A stretch of 64,000 nucleotides of DNA from Lachnospiraceae bacterium (GTDB taxonomy: Bacteria; Bacillota; Clostridia; Lachnospirales; Lachnospiraceae), in NCBI GenBank assembly GCA_017962105.1, contig JAGCVY010000083.1:29404-93403 (forward strand), read 5' to 3'. The notes under the pieces are model-generated. The model was not told where the DNA came from, did not search any database, and saw nothing but the letters and a program-made list of their open reading frames with translations. Positions 34,097 through 43,446 of this stretch are shown piece by piece. Positions within the stretch are counted from its first letter, which is position 1. Each line of letters begins with the position of its first letter. Made by a program: the position numbers and the translations under genes.

Positions 34097-35932
34097 TTAT
34101 CTCCTTCGGAAAATCTTTCCGAAATCCTTGGCGATCACCAACCCTGCAACGACAACGAACGGGATGGCAATGATGCGGAGATTCTTCGAAATGATCGGCT
34201 GGACCGCAACCTCACGGAGTCCGAGGAGCTTGCAGACCGCCCACGACAGGCCGAAAGCAAGACCGCAGGCGAACACGAAGAGAACCAGGAGTTCCGCCAG
34301 GAACAGGAGGATGATCTCAAACTTCGTGTCACCGGTCAGCACCAGAGTCGTATAGTAATCCGAGCCCTTCAGGAACTTGTAAACCAGATACAGGAGAAGA
34401 AGACCGACGCATACGATGTAACCGATAGTATCGTACTTCTTCATCTTGCCGGGGATATCGCGGATCTTATCGCGGTAAATAACGCTGCCCGGCTTGTCCG
34501 CCTCGCGGATCACGTAGGACGACGTGCGCTCCAGATCGGGATTGTCCTTCTGATAGTTCTCCCAGGAGCTTTCCAGGATCGACTGAAACTTCTGCTGTGC
34601 TTCATCCGCCGTATATTTCGTTGCGATCAATCCGCTGTTCTTCTTCACCAAAAGCCGGAAGAGAAGCGTCCGCTGCTCCACCTGGAGCCCGCTCTCCGTC
34701 TCGTCCTCGCCGTCTCCCTCCTTGCCGTCCTTCTTGTTATCTCCGGAGGAAGCGGTCTCTTTCTTTTTAATTCCGACGACAATGTATTCATCCAGATTAA
34801 TGGTCTTATCACCGATCTGGAAGGTCTCGCCCTCCGGAACATATCCGTTACAAACAACGATCGCCTTGGAGACGCTCGACATCATAACATTAAAATTGCT
34901 GCCCTTTCGAACACCGCTGTTCTCATTCTCATAGTTGTGTCCGAACCATGCGGGCATGCTCGTACCGGATGCCGTTATCTTGCGGAGCGACTGAAGCCAG
35001 CTCGGAATCTCGCCAAGGGCATCGATATCCTCATCGGTGAGCCAGAGACATTTGGCCGCCGTATAGTGAGCCTTCTCATAGTCGATTGCGGGCACCGAGG
35101 CCTCGGTATCCTTATTTCCAAGCTCATCCTTGATCAGGGAGTCCGGAAGATAGACGGAATCCGTGTTGGACGGAAGCGCATCCAGAACCGCGTTCGGATC
35201 GTAGAGGTTCGAGAGATCCAGCAGCGGGCATACAACATAGAAATCCAGGCACACCGGATTGTTTCCGACGAGAAGCGTCGTGCCGGGTTCAAAGAAACCG
35301 ATGAGCGTTGCCTTTACCTTCACGCCCTCCACACGAAGGGTCAGCTCCGTGCCGGGTTCGTATTTGCCGGTCTGCATTCCGGCACCCATCATCACGTACA
35401 GGTTGTCCGTATAAGTACTGCTCTTGGCAAACATGCGGGCGGTGAGCTCCGACAGATCCGCCTTCTGGAAAATCTCCGGTGAAAGCCATGCGGAATGCAC
35501 CTTGCCGTACTTGCCCTTGTCCATCTCCACGGCCTTGTTGGCGGCGGATTTATCTTTCTCCTCATCCGGATCGTATCCGATGACCGCCTCATTCGGTCCG
35601 GTATAGTCCTTAACGTACAATTCGTAGAGGAAGCCTTCCTCGTAATCCATCCAGGCTGCCTCGTGCAGCGAACGGTTGATGGTCAGCTCGGCCTGGATGT
35701 CCACATCCTTCGCGGTTGCATGCTCCGCATAGGAGCCTTCGATGTGCAGCGCGCGGACCTTCGACTCCGTGACTATCCCGTACTCGTTCGGGAACGCCTT
35801 CTCCAGAGAGCTCTGCAGGCTCTCCCGGAACAGATAAACAGCGGAAACAAGCCCCATGATCACCATCAAGAGGAAGAAAATGTGTTTCCGCATCCGAAGC
35901 GAGTATTTAAACTCTTTCCAAAATCGTGCCAT
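34097..35932 (-). CDS. MacB/FtsX-like ABC permease
   Basis: A 611-residue membrane protein. One helix lies near 18-38 (IFFLLMVIMGLVSAVYLF), a very large external domain spans about 45-480, and three helices sit near the C-terminus (about 500-600). This topology is that of MacB-type permeases, which act with a cytoplasmic ATPase on substrates outside the membrane. The start at 35932 follows GGAGG; the longer open frame upstream lacks a site. The cognate ATPase is the next gene. Confidence 0.75.
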   Translation of the reverse strand: MARFWKEFKYSLRMRKHIFFLLMVIMGLVSAVYLFRESLQSSLEKAFPNEYGIVTESKVRALHIEGSYAEHATAKDVDIQAELTINRSLHEAAWMDYEEGFLYELYVKDYTGPNEAVIGYDPDEEKDKSAANKAVEMDKGKYGKVHSAWLSPEIFQKADLSELTARMFAKSSTYTDNLYVMMGAGMQTGKYEPGTELTLRVEGVKVKATLIGFFEPGTTLLVGNNPVCLDFYVVCPLLDLSNLYDPNAVLDALPSNTDSVYLPDSLIKDELGNKDTEASVPAIDYEKAHYTAAKCLWLTDEDIDALGEIPSWLQSLRKITASGTSMPAWFGHNYENENSGVRKGSNFNVMMSSVSKAIVVCNGYVPEGETFQIGDKTINLDEYIVVGIKKKETASSGDNKKDGKEGDGEDETESGLQVEQRTLLFRLLVKKNSGLIATKYTADEAQQKFQSILESSWENYQKDNPDLERTSSYVIREADKPGSVIYRDKIRDIPGKMKKYDTIGYIVCVGLLLLYLVYKFLKGSDYYTTLVLTGDTKFEIILLFLAELLVLFVFACGLAFGLSWAVCKLLGLREVAVQPIISKNLRIIAIPFVVVAGLVIAKDFGKIFRRR

Positions 35933-36022
35933 AACAACCTCCGCACCGCACAATGCAGTAGTATTCCCGTGCCCCACGACGGGTAGTTATCTCTTTCTTA
36001 CAGCGACAATAAGACGCTTGCA

Positions 36023-36051
36023 ATTATAAGTCAAACATATGCAAAAAACAA
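36023..36051 (-). promoter_or_regulatory. promoter of the ABC permease/ATPase pair
   Basis: TTGTTT (36051-36046), 17-base spacer, TATAAT (36028-36023) on the minus strand. Confidence 0.65.
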
Positions 36052-36092
36052 GAAAACAGGTGTAATCGTAACACAAACTTAACAAATAAACA

Positions 36093-36114
36093 GGGCGGAA
36101 CCGCGATTCCGCCC
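36093..36114 (-). terminator. terminator-like hairpin after metG
   Basis: Stem GGGCGGAA (36093-36100) with TTCCGCCC (36107-36114). The plus-strand side has GTTTTCATCTTTTTTT; the minus side has TGTTTATTTGTT. A perfect tattttccgcggaaaatg palindrome lies at 36154-36171. Confidence 0.6.
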
Positions 36115-36200
36115 CGTTTTCATCTTTTTTTCTTACCGTTTTCCGCCGATCGGGTATTTTCCGCGGAAAATGCCCCGCCCCGCAGGGGTACCGGCCGGAA

Positions 36201-38291
36201 TTACAGGATCTCTGAACCTGCCGGCATATCCTTCTCGGGCTTCATCAACGCGAGGTTCCCCTCCGCGTCCTCAGCGCAGAGAAGCATACCCTCGGACACG
36301 ATCCCCGCAAGCTTCGCAGGCTTCAGGTTCACAAGAACCATCACCTTCTTGCCGGGCATCTCCGCAGCGCTGTAGTACTGCTTGATCCCGGATACGATCT
36401 GCAGCACACGGTTTCCGACCTTGACCTGCGAGCACAGAAGTTTCTTCGACTTCGGCACCTCCTCGCAGGAGAGGATCTCGCCCACGGCGAACTGCAGCTT
36501 CGCAAAATCATCGTAGGAAATCTCGGGCTTCAGCACAAGCTCCGTCTCCGCTCCGGCTGTTTCTGCGGTCTCTGCGACAGGTGTCGCATTTTCCGTCGCA
36601 TTCGTCTCTTTCTTCGGCTCTGCAGCGGCTGCAGGAGTCCCCTGAGGCGTCAGGCCGTGCTTCGCGTAAACCGCTGCCACGCGGGCCTGCTCCTCCTCGA
36701 ATTCCGCCTTCTGGGCGGTGCGGATCTCCGCCACCTTCGGCTCAATCTCCTTCCAGTCGAGACGGGCAAACAGGATCTCGGGCGTCTCCGTCACCTTTGT
36801 TCCGTCCGCAAGAAGACCGAAGGTTCCGGTCTCTTCGCAGGCGCGGAGCGTCGTGTTCAGCTGCTTCGCGATCTTCGCCGCCGTCTCGGGCAGGAAGCTC
36901 TCAAGAAGCGAAACCCCGATGACGATGGACTCGGTCAGGTTGTAGAGCACCTCGGACAGGCGGTCCTGCTTGCTCTCGTCCTTTGCAAGGGCCCACGGCG
37001 TCGTCTCGTCGATGTATTTGTTGCAGCGCTTGAACAGCGCAAAGATCTCGGTGAGTGCATCCGCCACGCGGAGGTTGTCCATCTTCGCAGCCACGCGTGC
37101 CCCGGTGGAGGTGACAACCGCCTTCAGATCCTCGTCCACGGCCTCCGTCGCTCCGGTGCGCTTCACCACGCCGCCGAAGTATTTGTTGCTCATGGAGATG
37201 GTGCGGTTCACAAGGTTGCCGAGGGTGTTCGCAAGGTCGCTGTTGGTGCGCTCCGTCACAAGCTCCCAGGTGATCACGCCGTCGTTGTCGAACGGCATCT
37301 CATGAAGCACGAAATACCGCACCGCGTCAACGCCGAAGAGGTCCACAAGGTCGTCGGCATAAATGACGTTGCCCTTCGACTTGCTCATCTTGTCGCCGCC
37401 CTGCAGAAGCCACGGGTGTCCGAACACCTGCTTCGGAAGCGGCAGATCCAGAGACATCAGGAAGATCGGCCAGTAGATCGTATGGAAGCGGATGATATCC
37501 TTGCCGATCAGATGGAGATCCGCCGGCCAGAACTTGCCAAACTGCTCCGTGCTGTTGCCGTCCGCATCATACCCAATGCCGGTGATATAGTTCGAAAGCG
37601 CGTCAAGCCAGACATACACGACATGTTTGCTGTCGAAATCCACGGGAATGCCCCACTTGAAGGATGTTCTCGACACGCACAGGTCCTGAAGGCCCGGCAG
37701 CAGGAAGTTGTTCATCATCTCGTTCTTGCGGCTCTCGGGCTGGATGAACTCGGGATGGGTGTTGATATAGTCGATCAAGCGGTCGGCGTACTTGCTCATA
37801 CGGAAGAAGTAGGCCTCCTCCTGCGCCTTCTTAACCGGCCGTCCGCAGTCCGGACAGCATCCGTCCTTCAGCTGCGACTCCGTCCAGAATGACTCGCAGG
37901 GCGTGCAGTACAAACCTTCGTAGCTGCCCTTGTAGATGTCGCCCTTTTCGTACATTTTCCGGAAAATCTTCTGGATCTGAAGCTCATGATCCGCGTCGGT
38001 GGTGCGGATGAACTTGTCGTACGAGGTGTTGACGCGGTCCCAGATCCGGCGGATTTCGCCTGCTGTGGCGTCGACAAATTCCTTCGGTGTCTGCTCCGCC
38101 TCGAAGGCCTTGATCTCGTTCTTCTGCCCGTGCTCGTCGGTTCCGGTCTGGAAGAACACATCGTAGCCCTGATAGCGCTTGAACCGTGCGATGGCGTCCG
38201 CGAGGATTGCCTCGTAGGTGTTGCCGATGTGCGGCTTGCCCGACGCGTACGCGATCGCCGTGGTGATGTAATACGGCTTCTTCTCTGACAT
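36201..38291 (-). CDS. metG: methionyl-tRNA synthetase
   Basis: A 696-residue class I synthetase that charges tRNA-Met. The HIGH-type motif is PHIGNTYE near 20, the zinc site CTPC...CCPDC near 125-147, and the KMSKS loop DKMSKSKGN near 300. A C-terminal OB-fold tRNA-binding domain (about 590-696) is joined by an Ala/Glu-rich linker. The start at 38291 follows AAGGAGG. Expression is controlled by the T-box at 38501-38785; repeat element B lies between the T-box terminator and the gene. Confidence 0.97.
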   Translation of the reverse strand: MSEKKPYYITTAIAYASGKPHIGNTYEAILADAIARFKRYQGYDVFFQTGTDEHGQKNEIKAFEAEQTPKEFVDATAGEIRRIWDRVNTSYDKFIRTTDADHELQIQKIFRKMYEKGDIYKGSYEGLYCTPCESFWTESQLKDGCCPDCGRPVKKAQEEAYFFRMSKYADRLIDYINTHPEFIQPESRKNEMMNNFLLPGLQDLCVSRTSFKWGIPVDFDSKHVVYVWLDALSNYITGIGYDADGNSTEQFGKFWPADLHLIGKDIIRFHTIYWPIFLMSLDLPLPKQVFGHPWLLQGGDKMSKSKGNVIYADDLVDLFGVDAVRYFVLHEMPFDNDGVITWELVTERTNSDLANTLGNLVNRTISMSNKYFGGVVKRTGATEAVDEDLKAVVTSTGARVAAKMDNLRVADALTEIFALFKRCNKYIDETTPWALAKDESKQDRLSEVLYNLTESIVIGVSLLESFLPETAAKIAKQLNTTLRACEETGTFGLLADGTKVTETPEILFARLDWKEIEPKVAEIRTAQKAEFEEEQARVAAVYAKHGLTPQGTPAAAAEPKKETNATENATPVAETAETAGAETELVLKPEISYDDFAKLQFAVGEILSCEEVPKSKKLLCSQVKVGNRVLQIVSGIKQYYSAAEMPGKKVMVLVNLKPAKLAGIVSEGMLLCAEDAEGNLALMKPEKDMPAGSEIL

Positions 38292-38340
38292 AATTTTGTC
38301 CTCCTTGTTCTGACGGAGCGGTCCCGTCTGTGATAACCTC

Positions 38341-38500
38341 GCGAGCAAAGCTCGCTCGGTGTACGCGCGCTCGGCAATCCCGTCGCGTACTTCGTACGCT
38401 CTCGATGCTGCTCATCCGTCTCACTGAAAGCATTGCTTTCGTGAGGCCGTATTCGCATCATCGCCGCCCCCGGCGGCAGGATTGCTCTCGCTTACCGCGC
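38341..38500. repeat. multi-hairpin repeat element, copy B
   Basis: Same plan as copy A at 7835. Hairpins: gcgagc-aaa-gctcgc (38341-38355), gcgtac-ttc-gtacgc (38385-38399), ctcac-tgaaagc-att-gctttc-gtgag (about 38420-38445) and gccgcc-ccc-ggcggc (38463-38477). Flanking cgcgcgctcggcaat and attgctctcgcttaccgcgc pair as an outer stem. Loops aaa and ttc are conserved while stems differ by paired changes. On the minus strand it begins right after the U-run of the metG T-box terminator. Confidence 0.7.
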
Positions 38501-38785
38501 AAAAAAAGGCCCTCGACTTTACGGAATTGTAAAGACGAGAGTCCGAGACTTCGTGGTACCACTTTACTTCGCATATTTCTATGCCTCTGCAGCTGCGGAT
38601 AAAAATCGACAGCCTTGCGCTCTAACGGGCGCACCCGGCGGAACCTAAGCGCCCAAGCGCCTCGCCCCCGCAGCTCCGGGACCATGTTCCCGACATCGTT
38701 CCCCGTATCCGTTCTCAGCTGCCCGGATTCTCTGTAGCGGATTCGTATCGGTACTCTTCCCTTCTTCGCTAAGCTTATGAAGTTG
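38501..38785 (-). promoter_or_regulatory. T-box riboswitch of metG
   Basis: Leader RNA upstream of a tRNA synthetase with the T-box sequence AAGTGGTACCACGA (38564-38551), followed by terminator arms CTCGTCTTTAC and GTAAAGTCGAG (38539-38529 with 38522-38512) and a TTTTTTT run (38507-38501). The 5' part has the AGAGA and GCTGAGAACGGATAC segments of stem I and ATG triplets near 38690 that could be the Met specifier. Uncharged tRNA-Met should stabilise the antiterminator. The T-box core has ACCACG rather than the usual ACCGCG. Confidence 0.88.
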
Positions 38786-38790
38786 TTGCA

Positions 38791-38820
38791 ACTATACACC
38801 TAAAGCGCGGGGGCTGTCAA
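38791..38820 (-). promoter_or_regulatory. promoter of the metG leader
   Basis: TTGACA (38820-38815), 18-base spacer, TATAGT (38796-38791) on the minus strand. A cattttccgaaaaatg inverted pair lies just upstream (38824-38839). Confidence 0.8.
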
Positions 38821-38896
38821 CCTCATTTTCCGAAAAATGCTGTGCAAAAAACCGTTTCATCATGTATAATAGGGACGCACAAGGAGACCAAACGCC

Positions 38897-39670
38897 ATGC
38901 AGCCAACCCGTTACTACCCGCAGCAGAAGCTTCGCGCGGGCATCTACCCAAAATTGATCTGCTACGGTTCCTACACCATGCTCGGCAGCGTCCGGGCAGA
39001 CTATATGTCTCTCACAGGAACCCTGGACGGACAGTACGCTCTCACCGCCGGAAGCCTTCGGGCTACCGGTGCAATTCGTGTGCCTACGCTCGGCGGAAAC
39101 AATATTTTCTTCTACGGGACGTCAAGCATGCGCGGCATTCTGCAGGTAAATAAAAGTGTGACGCTCCTCGGATGTTATATCGGGGACGGCCCCATCGTCT
39201 GCCCGATTGTCAACATCGAAGGGACCGCCACGATCAGCGGGCGCATCACCGCGGCACAGATTACCGCCAAAGGAGTTCTGTCCCTTGGGATGCTGAACGC
39301 GGAAACTATCCGGGTGGAATTTGCCGATCAGAGCCACTGCACCGGGCTCCTCGGAAAGAAGATCATCATCTCCCGCAAGCCGATGCCCACCCTGTTGAGA
39401 CTCTTCGCCCCGGTCCGCAGTAATCAGGACCCTAAATTTCACGTGAACAGCAGCATCACAGGCGAGTATGTGAGCCTCGAGCATGTGACCGTTGACACCG
39501 TGAAGGGCGTCGACGTGAATATCGGCCCCGGCTGCCACGTCAACAAGGTGTTTTATCGCGAACATTTATATATTGATGAAGAGGCTTACGTCGACTGGTA
39601 CGAACCCTATGATGATCCGGAAAATACGCCGCCGAACGCCGGAAGCAGCAGTGGCGGAAATGTCGTTTAA
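38897..39670 (+). CDS. bactofilin-like polymer-forming protein
   Basis: A 257-residue protein made of short repeated beta-strand units such as GTLDGQYALTAGSLRATGAIRV, VNIEGTATISGRITAAQITAKG and YVSLEHVTVDTVKGVDVNIGPG. This is the right-handed beta-helix pattern of polymer-forming cytoskeletal (bactofilin) proteins. It has a central insertion with LLGKKIIIS and a disordered Pro/Gly/Ser tail. AAGGAG precedes the ATG by ten bases and a TATAAT -10 lies at 38865. It is next to flotillin, and both may organise the membrane or envelope. No membrane segment is seen. Confidence 0.75.
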   Translation: MQPTRYYPQQKLRAGIYPKLICYGSYTMLGSVRADYMSLTGTLDGQYALTAGSLRATGAIRVPTLGGNNIFFYGTSSMRGILQVNKSVTLLGCYIGDGPIVCPIVNIEGTATISGRITAAQITAKGVLSLGMLNAETIRVEFADQSHCTGLLGKKIIISRKPMPTLLRLFAPVRSNQDPKFHVNSSITGEYVSLEHVTVDTVKGVDVNIGPGCHVNKVFYREHLYIDEEAYVDWYEPYDDPENTPPNAGSSSGGNVV

Positions 39671-39790
39671 CAAATGTTAAATAATATTTAACAATTTTAC
39701 CCTTTATTTTCCCCCTCCCGTGGTATATAATTGTGAAAACGCCGAGCGAACGGGGTGTTTCGCCCGGACCACCACGAAAGGGGGATACTT

Positions 39791-41353
39791 ATGTTATCTT
39801 TTCTGTTAGAACTGGATTCACCGGTCATTATCGGACTGGTACTCCTGGCAATCGCATTGATCCTGCTCTTTGTCGCAGGATACGTCAAGGCTCCGCCGGA
39901 TATGGCATACATCATCTCCGGTATGAAGCACAAGTCCAAGGTCGTCATCGGACGTGCATCCTTCCGCTTCCCGTTCTTTGAGCGTTTGGATAAGCTGAAT
40001 CTCCGTTTGATCCCCATCGACGTTAAGACCAGCAACGCCGTTCCGACCGCCGATTACATCAATATCAATGTTGATGCAACGGTCAACGTAAAGATCAGTA
40101 ACGAGCCGGATCGTCTCCGTCTTGCCGCTGAGAACTTCCTGAACAAACCCACCGATTACGTCGCAGCCGTAGCCCGCGAGGTGCTCGAGGGTAACGTCCG
40201 TGAGATCGTCGGTAAGATGAAGCTCGAGGAAATGGTTTCCGACCGTCAGAAGTTCGCGAACCTTGTTAAGGAAAATGCTGAGCCCGACCTTGCGGCCATG
40301 GGTCTCGACATCATCTCCTTCAACGTCCAGAACTTCGTGGATGGAAACGAAGTCATTGAGAACCTCGGTATTGATAATATCGTAAAGATCAAGAAGGCCG
40401 CAGCGATCGCGCGTGCCGAGTCCGAGAGAGATATCAAGGTTGCGCAGGCTTCCGCGGACAAAGAGTCCAACGATGCAGCTGTTCTTGCGCAGACCGAGAT
40501 CGCAAAGAAGCAGAACGAGCTCGCCATCAAGAAGTCCGAGCTCCAGCTGGATGCCGACACCAAGAAGGCTATGGCCGACGCGGCGTACGAAATCCAGAAG
40601 GAAGAGCAGCGTAAGACGATCGAGATCACGACGGCCAATGCAAACATTGCCCGCCAGGAGCGCGAGATCGAGTTGCAGGAGAAGGCCGTTCAGGTTAAAG
40701 AGCGCGCCCTCGAAGCAGAGATCAAAAAGCAGGCTGAGGCCGACAAATACGCTGCACAGCAGAAGGCCGACGCCATCCTGTATCAGCGCCAGAAGGATGC
40801 TGAAGCGAAGCAGTTCGAGGCACAGCGTGAAGCAGAGGCCCGCAAGGCGCAGGCAGCTGCCGACCGTTTCGCCAAGGAGCAGGAGGCTGAAGGTATCCGT
40901 GCCGTAGGTGAGGCTGAGGCTAAGGCAATCGAGGCCAAGGGTCTTGCAGAGGCACAGGCGATGGAGAAGAAGGCCGAGGCGTACGCGAAGTACAACAAGG
41001 CTGCTGTCGCTGAGATGATGATTCGGGTTCTTCCCGAGATCGCCGCTCAGGTGGCCGCTCCTCTCCAGCAGATCGACAAGATCACGATCATCGGCGGCGG
41101 CGAAGGCGGCGCCAACGGTGTGGATGCCGTTGCCGGCAACGTGCCCGTAGTCATGGCCAAGGTGTTCGAATCCATGAAGCAGGCTACCGGAATCGACCTC
41201 GCCAACATCATCAACGCGGAGTCCTATGACGCGAAGGTGAACCGCAACATCAACGTGACCGGACTTGAGAACGCGACGACCATCGTCACGGACGGCAAGA
41301 CCATCACGGGAGCTGCGGACAGTGCAGAGCCGATCGTTCCTCCGACCAACTGA
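39791..41353 (+). CDS. floT: flotillin-like membrane scaffold protein
   Basis: A 520-residue SPFH-domain protein. An N-terminal membrane hairpin (about 6-28), an SPFH domain (about 30-190, with TADYININVDATVNVKI) and a long Ala/Glu/Lys-rich coiled coil (about 200-410) are visible. Flotillins scaffold membrane microdomains. The start at 39791 follows AAAGGGGG. A TATAAT -10 lies at 39726. An NfeD-type partner, usual in other bacteria, is not adjacent. A terminator follows at 41390. Confidence 0.92.
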   Translation: MLSFLLELDSPVIIGLVLLAIALILLFVAGYVKAPPDMAYIISGMKHKSKVVIGRASFRFPFFERLDKLNLRLIPIDVKTSNAVPTADYININVDATVNVKISNEPDRLRLAAENFLNKPTDYVAAVAREVLEGNVREIVGKMKLEEMVSDRQKFANLVKENAEPDLAAMGLDIISFNVQNFVDGNEVIENLGIDNIVKIKKAAAIARAESERDIKVAQASADKESNDAAVLAQTEIAKKQNELAIKKSELQLDADTKKAMADAAYEIQKEEQRKTIEITTANANIARQEREIELQEKAVQVKERALEAEIKKQAEADKYAAQQKADAILYQRQKDAEAKQFEAQREAEARKAQAAADRFAKEQEAEGIRAVGEAEAKAIEAKGLAEAQAMEKKAEAYAKYNKAAVAEMMIRVLPEIAAQVAAPLQQIDKITIIGGGEGGANGVDAVAGNVPVVMAKVFESMKQATGIDLANIINAESYDAKVNRNINVTGLENATTIVTDGKTITGAADSAEPIVPPTN

Positions 41354-41389
41354 TCGGAGCGATACCGACAAGTAAATGAATAACCGAGG

Positions 41390-41420
41390 AGGCTGTCGCA
41401 CCAAGCGGCAGCCTTCTTTT
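41390..41420 (+). terminator. terminator of the flotillin gene
   Basis: Stem AGGCTGTCGC (41390-41399) with GCGGCAGCCT (41405-41414), then TCTTTTTG. The remaining 270 bases before metY contain two same-direction CATTTTCCGAA words (41468, 41493) and a TTGTAA-17-TATTTT promoter candidate around 41600-41632; no SAM riboswitch was recognised. Confidence 0.85.
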
Positions 41421-41689
41421 TGATGATCACCGGGCGGAAAGGGCCTTTGTTCCCGGGCGGAAGCGGCATTTTCCGAAGGATGATCGTGTGGCGGGGACAT
41501 TTTCCGAAAGATAGTTTTCGGCGAAGGTTTCTTCAGTCTCGATAGGTTGAATCTATGGCATTCCCACGAAAAAAGGAATTGCGGCACCCGTGAAAAACAG
41601 TTGTAAAACCATGCTTGTTATGGTATTTTAGTAAATCATGGGTTTAGCCCTACAAACCGCCGCGGGAATGCGGCCAAGGAGGAATTTCA

Positions 41690-42961
41690 ATGTCCAAGAT
41701 CGAGACAAAATGTATTCACGAAGGCTGGAAGCCCTCGCAGGGGGAACCGAGACAGCTGCCGATTTACCAGAGCACAACGTTTAAATATGATTCCAGCGAC
41801 GCCATGGGCGCGCTGTTTGACCTGGAGGCTTCGGGCTACTTCTACACCCGGCTTCAGAACCCTACCAACGACGCAGTAGCCGCTAAGATCACCGCGATGG
41901 AAGGCGGTTACGCCGGAATGCTGACCTCCTCAGGCCAGGCTGCGAACTTCTACGCCGTGTTCAACATCTGCGAGTGCGGTGACAGCTTCCTTGCATCCAC
42001 GGCAATCTACGGCGGAACCTACAACCTCTTCGGCGTGACGATGAAGAAGATGGGCATCGAGTGCATTTTCTACGATCAGGACATGACCGACGAGCAGATC
42101 GAGGCGCTGATCAAGCCCAACACCAAGTGCATTTTCGGTGAGACCATCACCAACCCGACGGTGCAGATCTACGACATCGAGCGTTTTGCGAAGCTTGCCC
42201 ACAAGCACGGAATGCCGCTCATCATCGACAACACCTTCGCAACGCCTGTGAACTGCCGCCCGATCGAGTGGGGCTGCGACATCGTGACCCACTCCACCAC
42301 GAAGTACATGGACGGCCACGCAGTGTGCGTCGGCGGCGCCATCGTGGACAGCGGTAACTTCGACTGGGAAGCCAACGCAGAGCGTTTCCCGGGCCTCACC
42401 ACTCCGGACGAGTCCTACCACGGCCTCACCTACACGAAGAAATTCGGCAAGGCCGCATACATCACCAAGGCAACGAGCCAGCTGATGCGCGACTTCGGTT
42501 CCATCCAGTCCCCGCAGAACGCATTCTACCTCAACCTCGGCCTTGAGAGCCTGCCGCTTCGCATGGAGCGCCACTGCAGCAACGCCCTCGCGGTCGCAAA
42601 ATACCTCGAGAGCAACGACAAGGTAGCATGGGTTCACTACGCAGGCCTTGAGAGTGATCCGAACCACGCCCTCGCCGAAAAATACTGCCCGAAGGGCACC
42701 TGCGGCGTCATCGCCTTCGGAATCAAGGGCGGCCGCCAGGCATCCATCGACTTCATGGACAGCCTGAAGTTCATCACCATCGTCACCCATGTAGCGGACG
42801 CAAAGACCTGCCTCCTTCATCCGGCAAGCCATACGCACCGCCAGCTCACCGACGAGCAGCTTGAGGAAGCCGGCGTAGCACCGGATCTCATCCGCCTCTC
42901 CGTGGGCCTCGAGAACATCGACGATATCCTTGCCGACCTCAAGCAGGCATTTGGCGAGTAA
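41690..42961 (+). CDS. metY: O-acetylhomoserine sulfhydrylase (MetY type)
   Basis: A 423-residue PLP enzyme that makes homocysteine from O-acetylhomoserine and sulfide. Family features are QSTTFKYDSS, YTRLQNPTND, TSSGQAANFY, the PLP aspartate in IIDNTFATP and the lysine in HSTTKYMDGH (near 205). The long insertion with NAERFPGLTTPDESYHG is typical of MetY, as opposed to MetB. The start follows AAGGAGG. It stands alone as one transcript ended by the terminator at 42989. Confidence 0.93.
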   Translation: MSKIETKCIHEGWKPSQGEPRQLPIYQSTTFKYDSSDAMGALFDLEASGYFYTRLQNPTNDAVAAKITAMEGGYAGMLTSSGQAANFYAVFNICECGDSFLASTAIYGGTYNLFGVTMKKMGIECIFYDQDMTDEQIEALIKPNTKCIFGETITNPTVQIYDIERFAKLAHKHGMPLIIDNTFATPVNCRPIEWGCDIVTHSTTKYMDGHAVCVGGAIVDSGNFDWEANAERFPGLTTPDESYHGLTYTKKFGKAAYITKATSQLMRDFGSIQSPQNAFYLNLGLESLPLRMERHCSNALAVAKYLESNDKVAWVHYAGLESDPNHALAEKYCPKGTCGVIAFGIKGGRQASIDFMDSLKFITIVTHVADAKTCLLHPASHTHRQLTDEQLEEAGVAPDLIRLSVGLENIDDILADLKQAFGE

Positions 42962-42988
42962 TACTCAAAAAACAGAAACACAAACGCA

Positions 42989-43021
42989 AGAGAGACAACT
43001 ACCCTGTTGTCTCTCTTTTTC
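42989..43021 (+). terminator. terminator of metY
   Basis: Stem AGAGAGACAAC (42989-42999) with GTTGTCTCTCT (43006-43016), then TTTTC. Confidence 0.9.
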
Positions 43022-43047
43022 TTATGTCATGTCTCCATAAGTGGGCA

Positions 43048-43415
43048 AAGTTCCTAAATCAAAGCACAGGCAGGCGTGCCAATCGGAAAATGCGTGGGCG
43101 TTGGGGCGGCCGAAGAACATTCGTGGCGAGGACTGAGAGTAAGGCCGGCGGAGGGCATGTGGTATTCTCGGTGAGCTGCGCTCACCGAGAAGTCGACTTG
43201 GCAAACACAAGCTCGATTAGGGCATTTCGAGGACTGTTTGAGCGAAGCGAGTTCCGCAGAAATGCCCTGCCTATGAGAGCGCCGGGTTTCCCTAGTCGAC
43301 TGGAACCGTCCTCCGTCCGGCCCTACTCTCAGTTCCACCAGATTCCCGGCCGCCACCCAGCCCCCGCATTTTCCGATTGACACGGCACGCCGCCTGTGCT
43401 AAGATTTAGGAACTT
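43048..43415. mobile_element. MITE-like imperfect palindrome
   Basis: About 368 bases with long imperfect terminal inverted repeats. The left end, aagttcctaaatc then agcacaggcaggcgtgcc then caatcggaaaatgcg, is matched on the other strand at the right end (cgcattttccgattg, ggcacgccgcctgtgct, gatttaggaactt). Inner pairs include actgagagtaaggcc (43131) with ggccctactctcagt (43333), a perfect ttctcggtgagc-tgc-gctcaccgagaa hairpin, and agggcatttc with gaaatgccct. No ORF with a recognisable product lies inside. The right arm holds the marR promoter. Target-site duplication was not identified. Confidence 0.65.
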
Positions 43416-43430
43416 AATTAGAAGTCTAAT
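43377..43430 (+). promoter_or_regulatory. marR promoter with MarR-type operator
   Basis: TTGACA (43377-43382), 17-base spacer, TAAGAT (43400-43405). A perfect palindrome ATTAGA-AG-TCTAAT (43417-43430) covers the probable start of transcription, a typical site for autorepression by the MarR protein. The promoter lies in the right arm of the MITE-like element. Confidence 0.75.
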
Positions 43431-43446
43431 CAAGGAGGTTGCAAAG

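Noticed and set aside
33020-35482. An open frame of about 820 codons on the plus strand
   Set aside because: It is antisense to the ABC ATPase and permease genes, whose motifs, ribosome sites and promoter are convincing. The plus-strand product has no recognisable domain.
41421-41689. Possible SAM (S-box) riboswitch ahead of metY
   Set aside because: The conserved S-box core was not found and no terminator lies just upstream of the gene.
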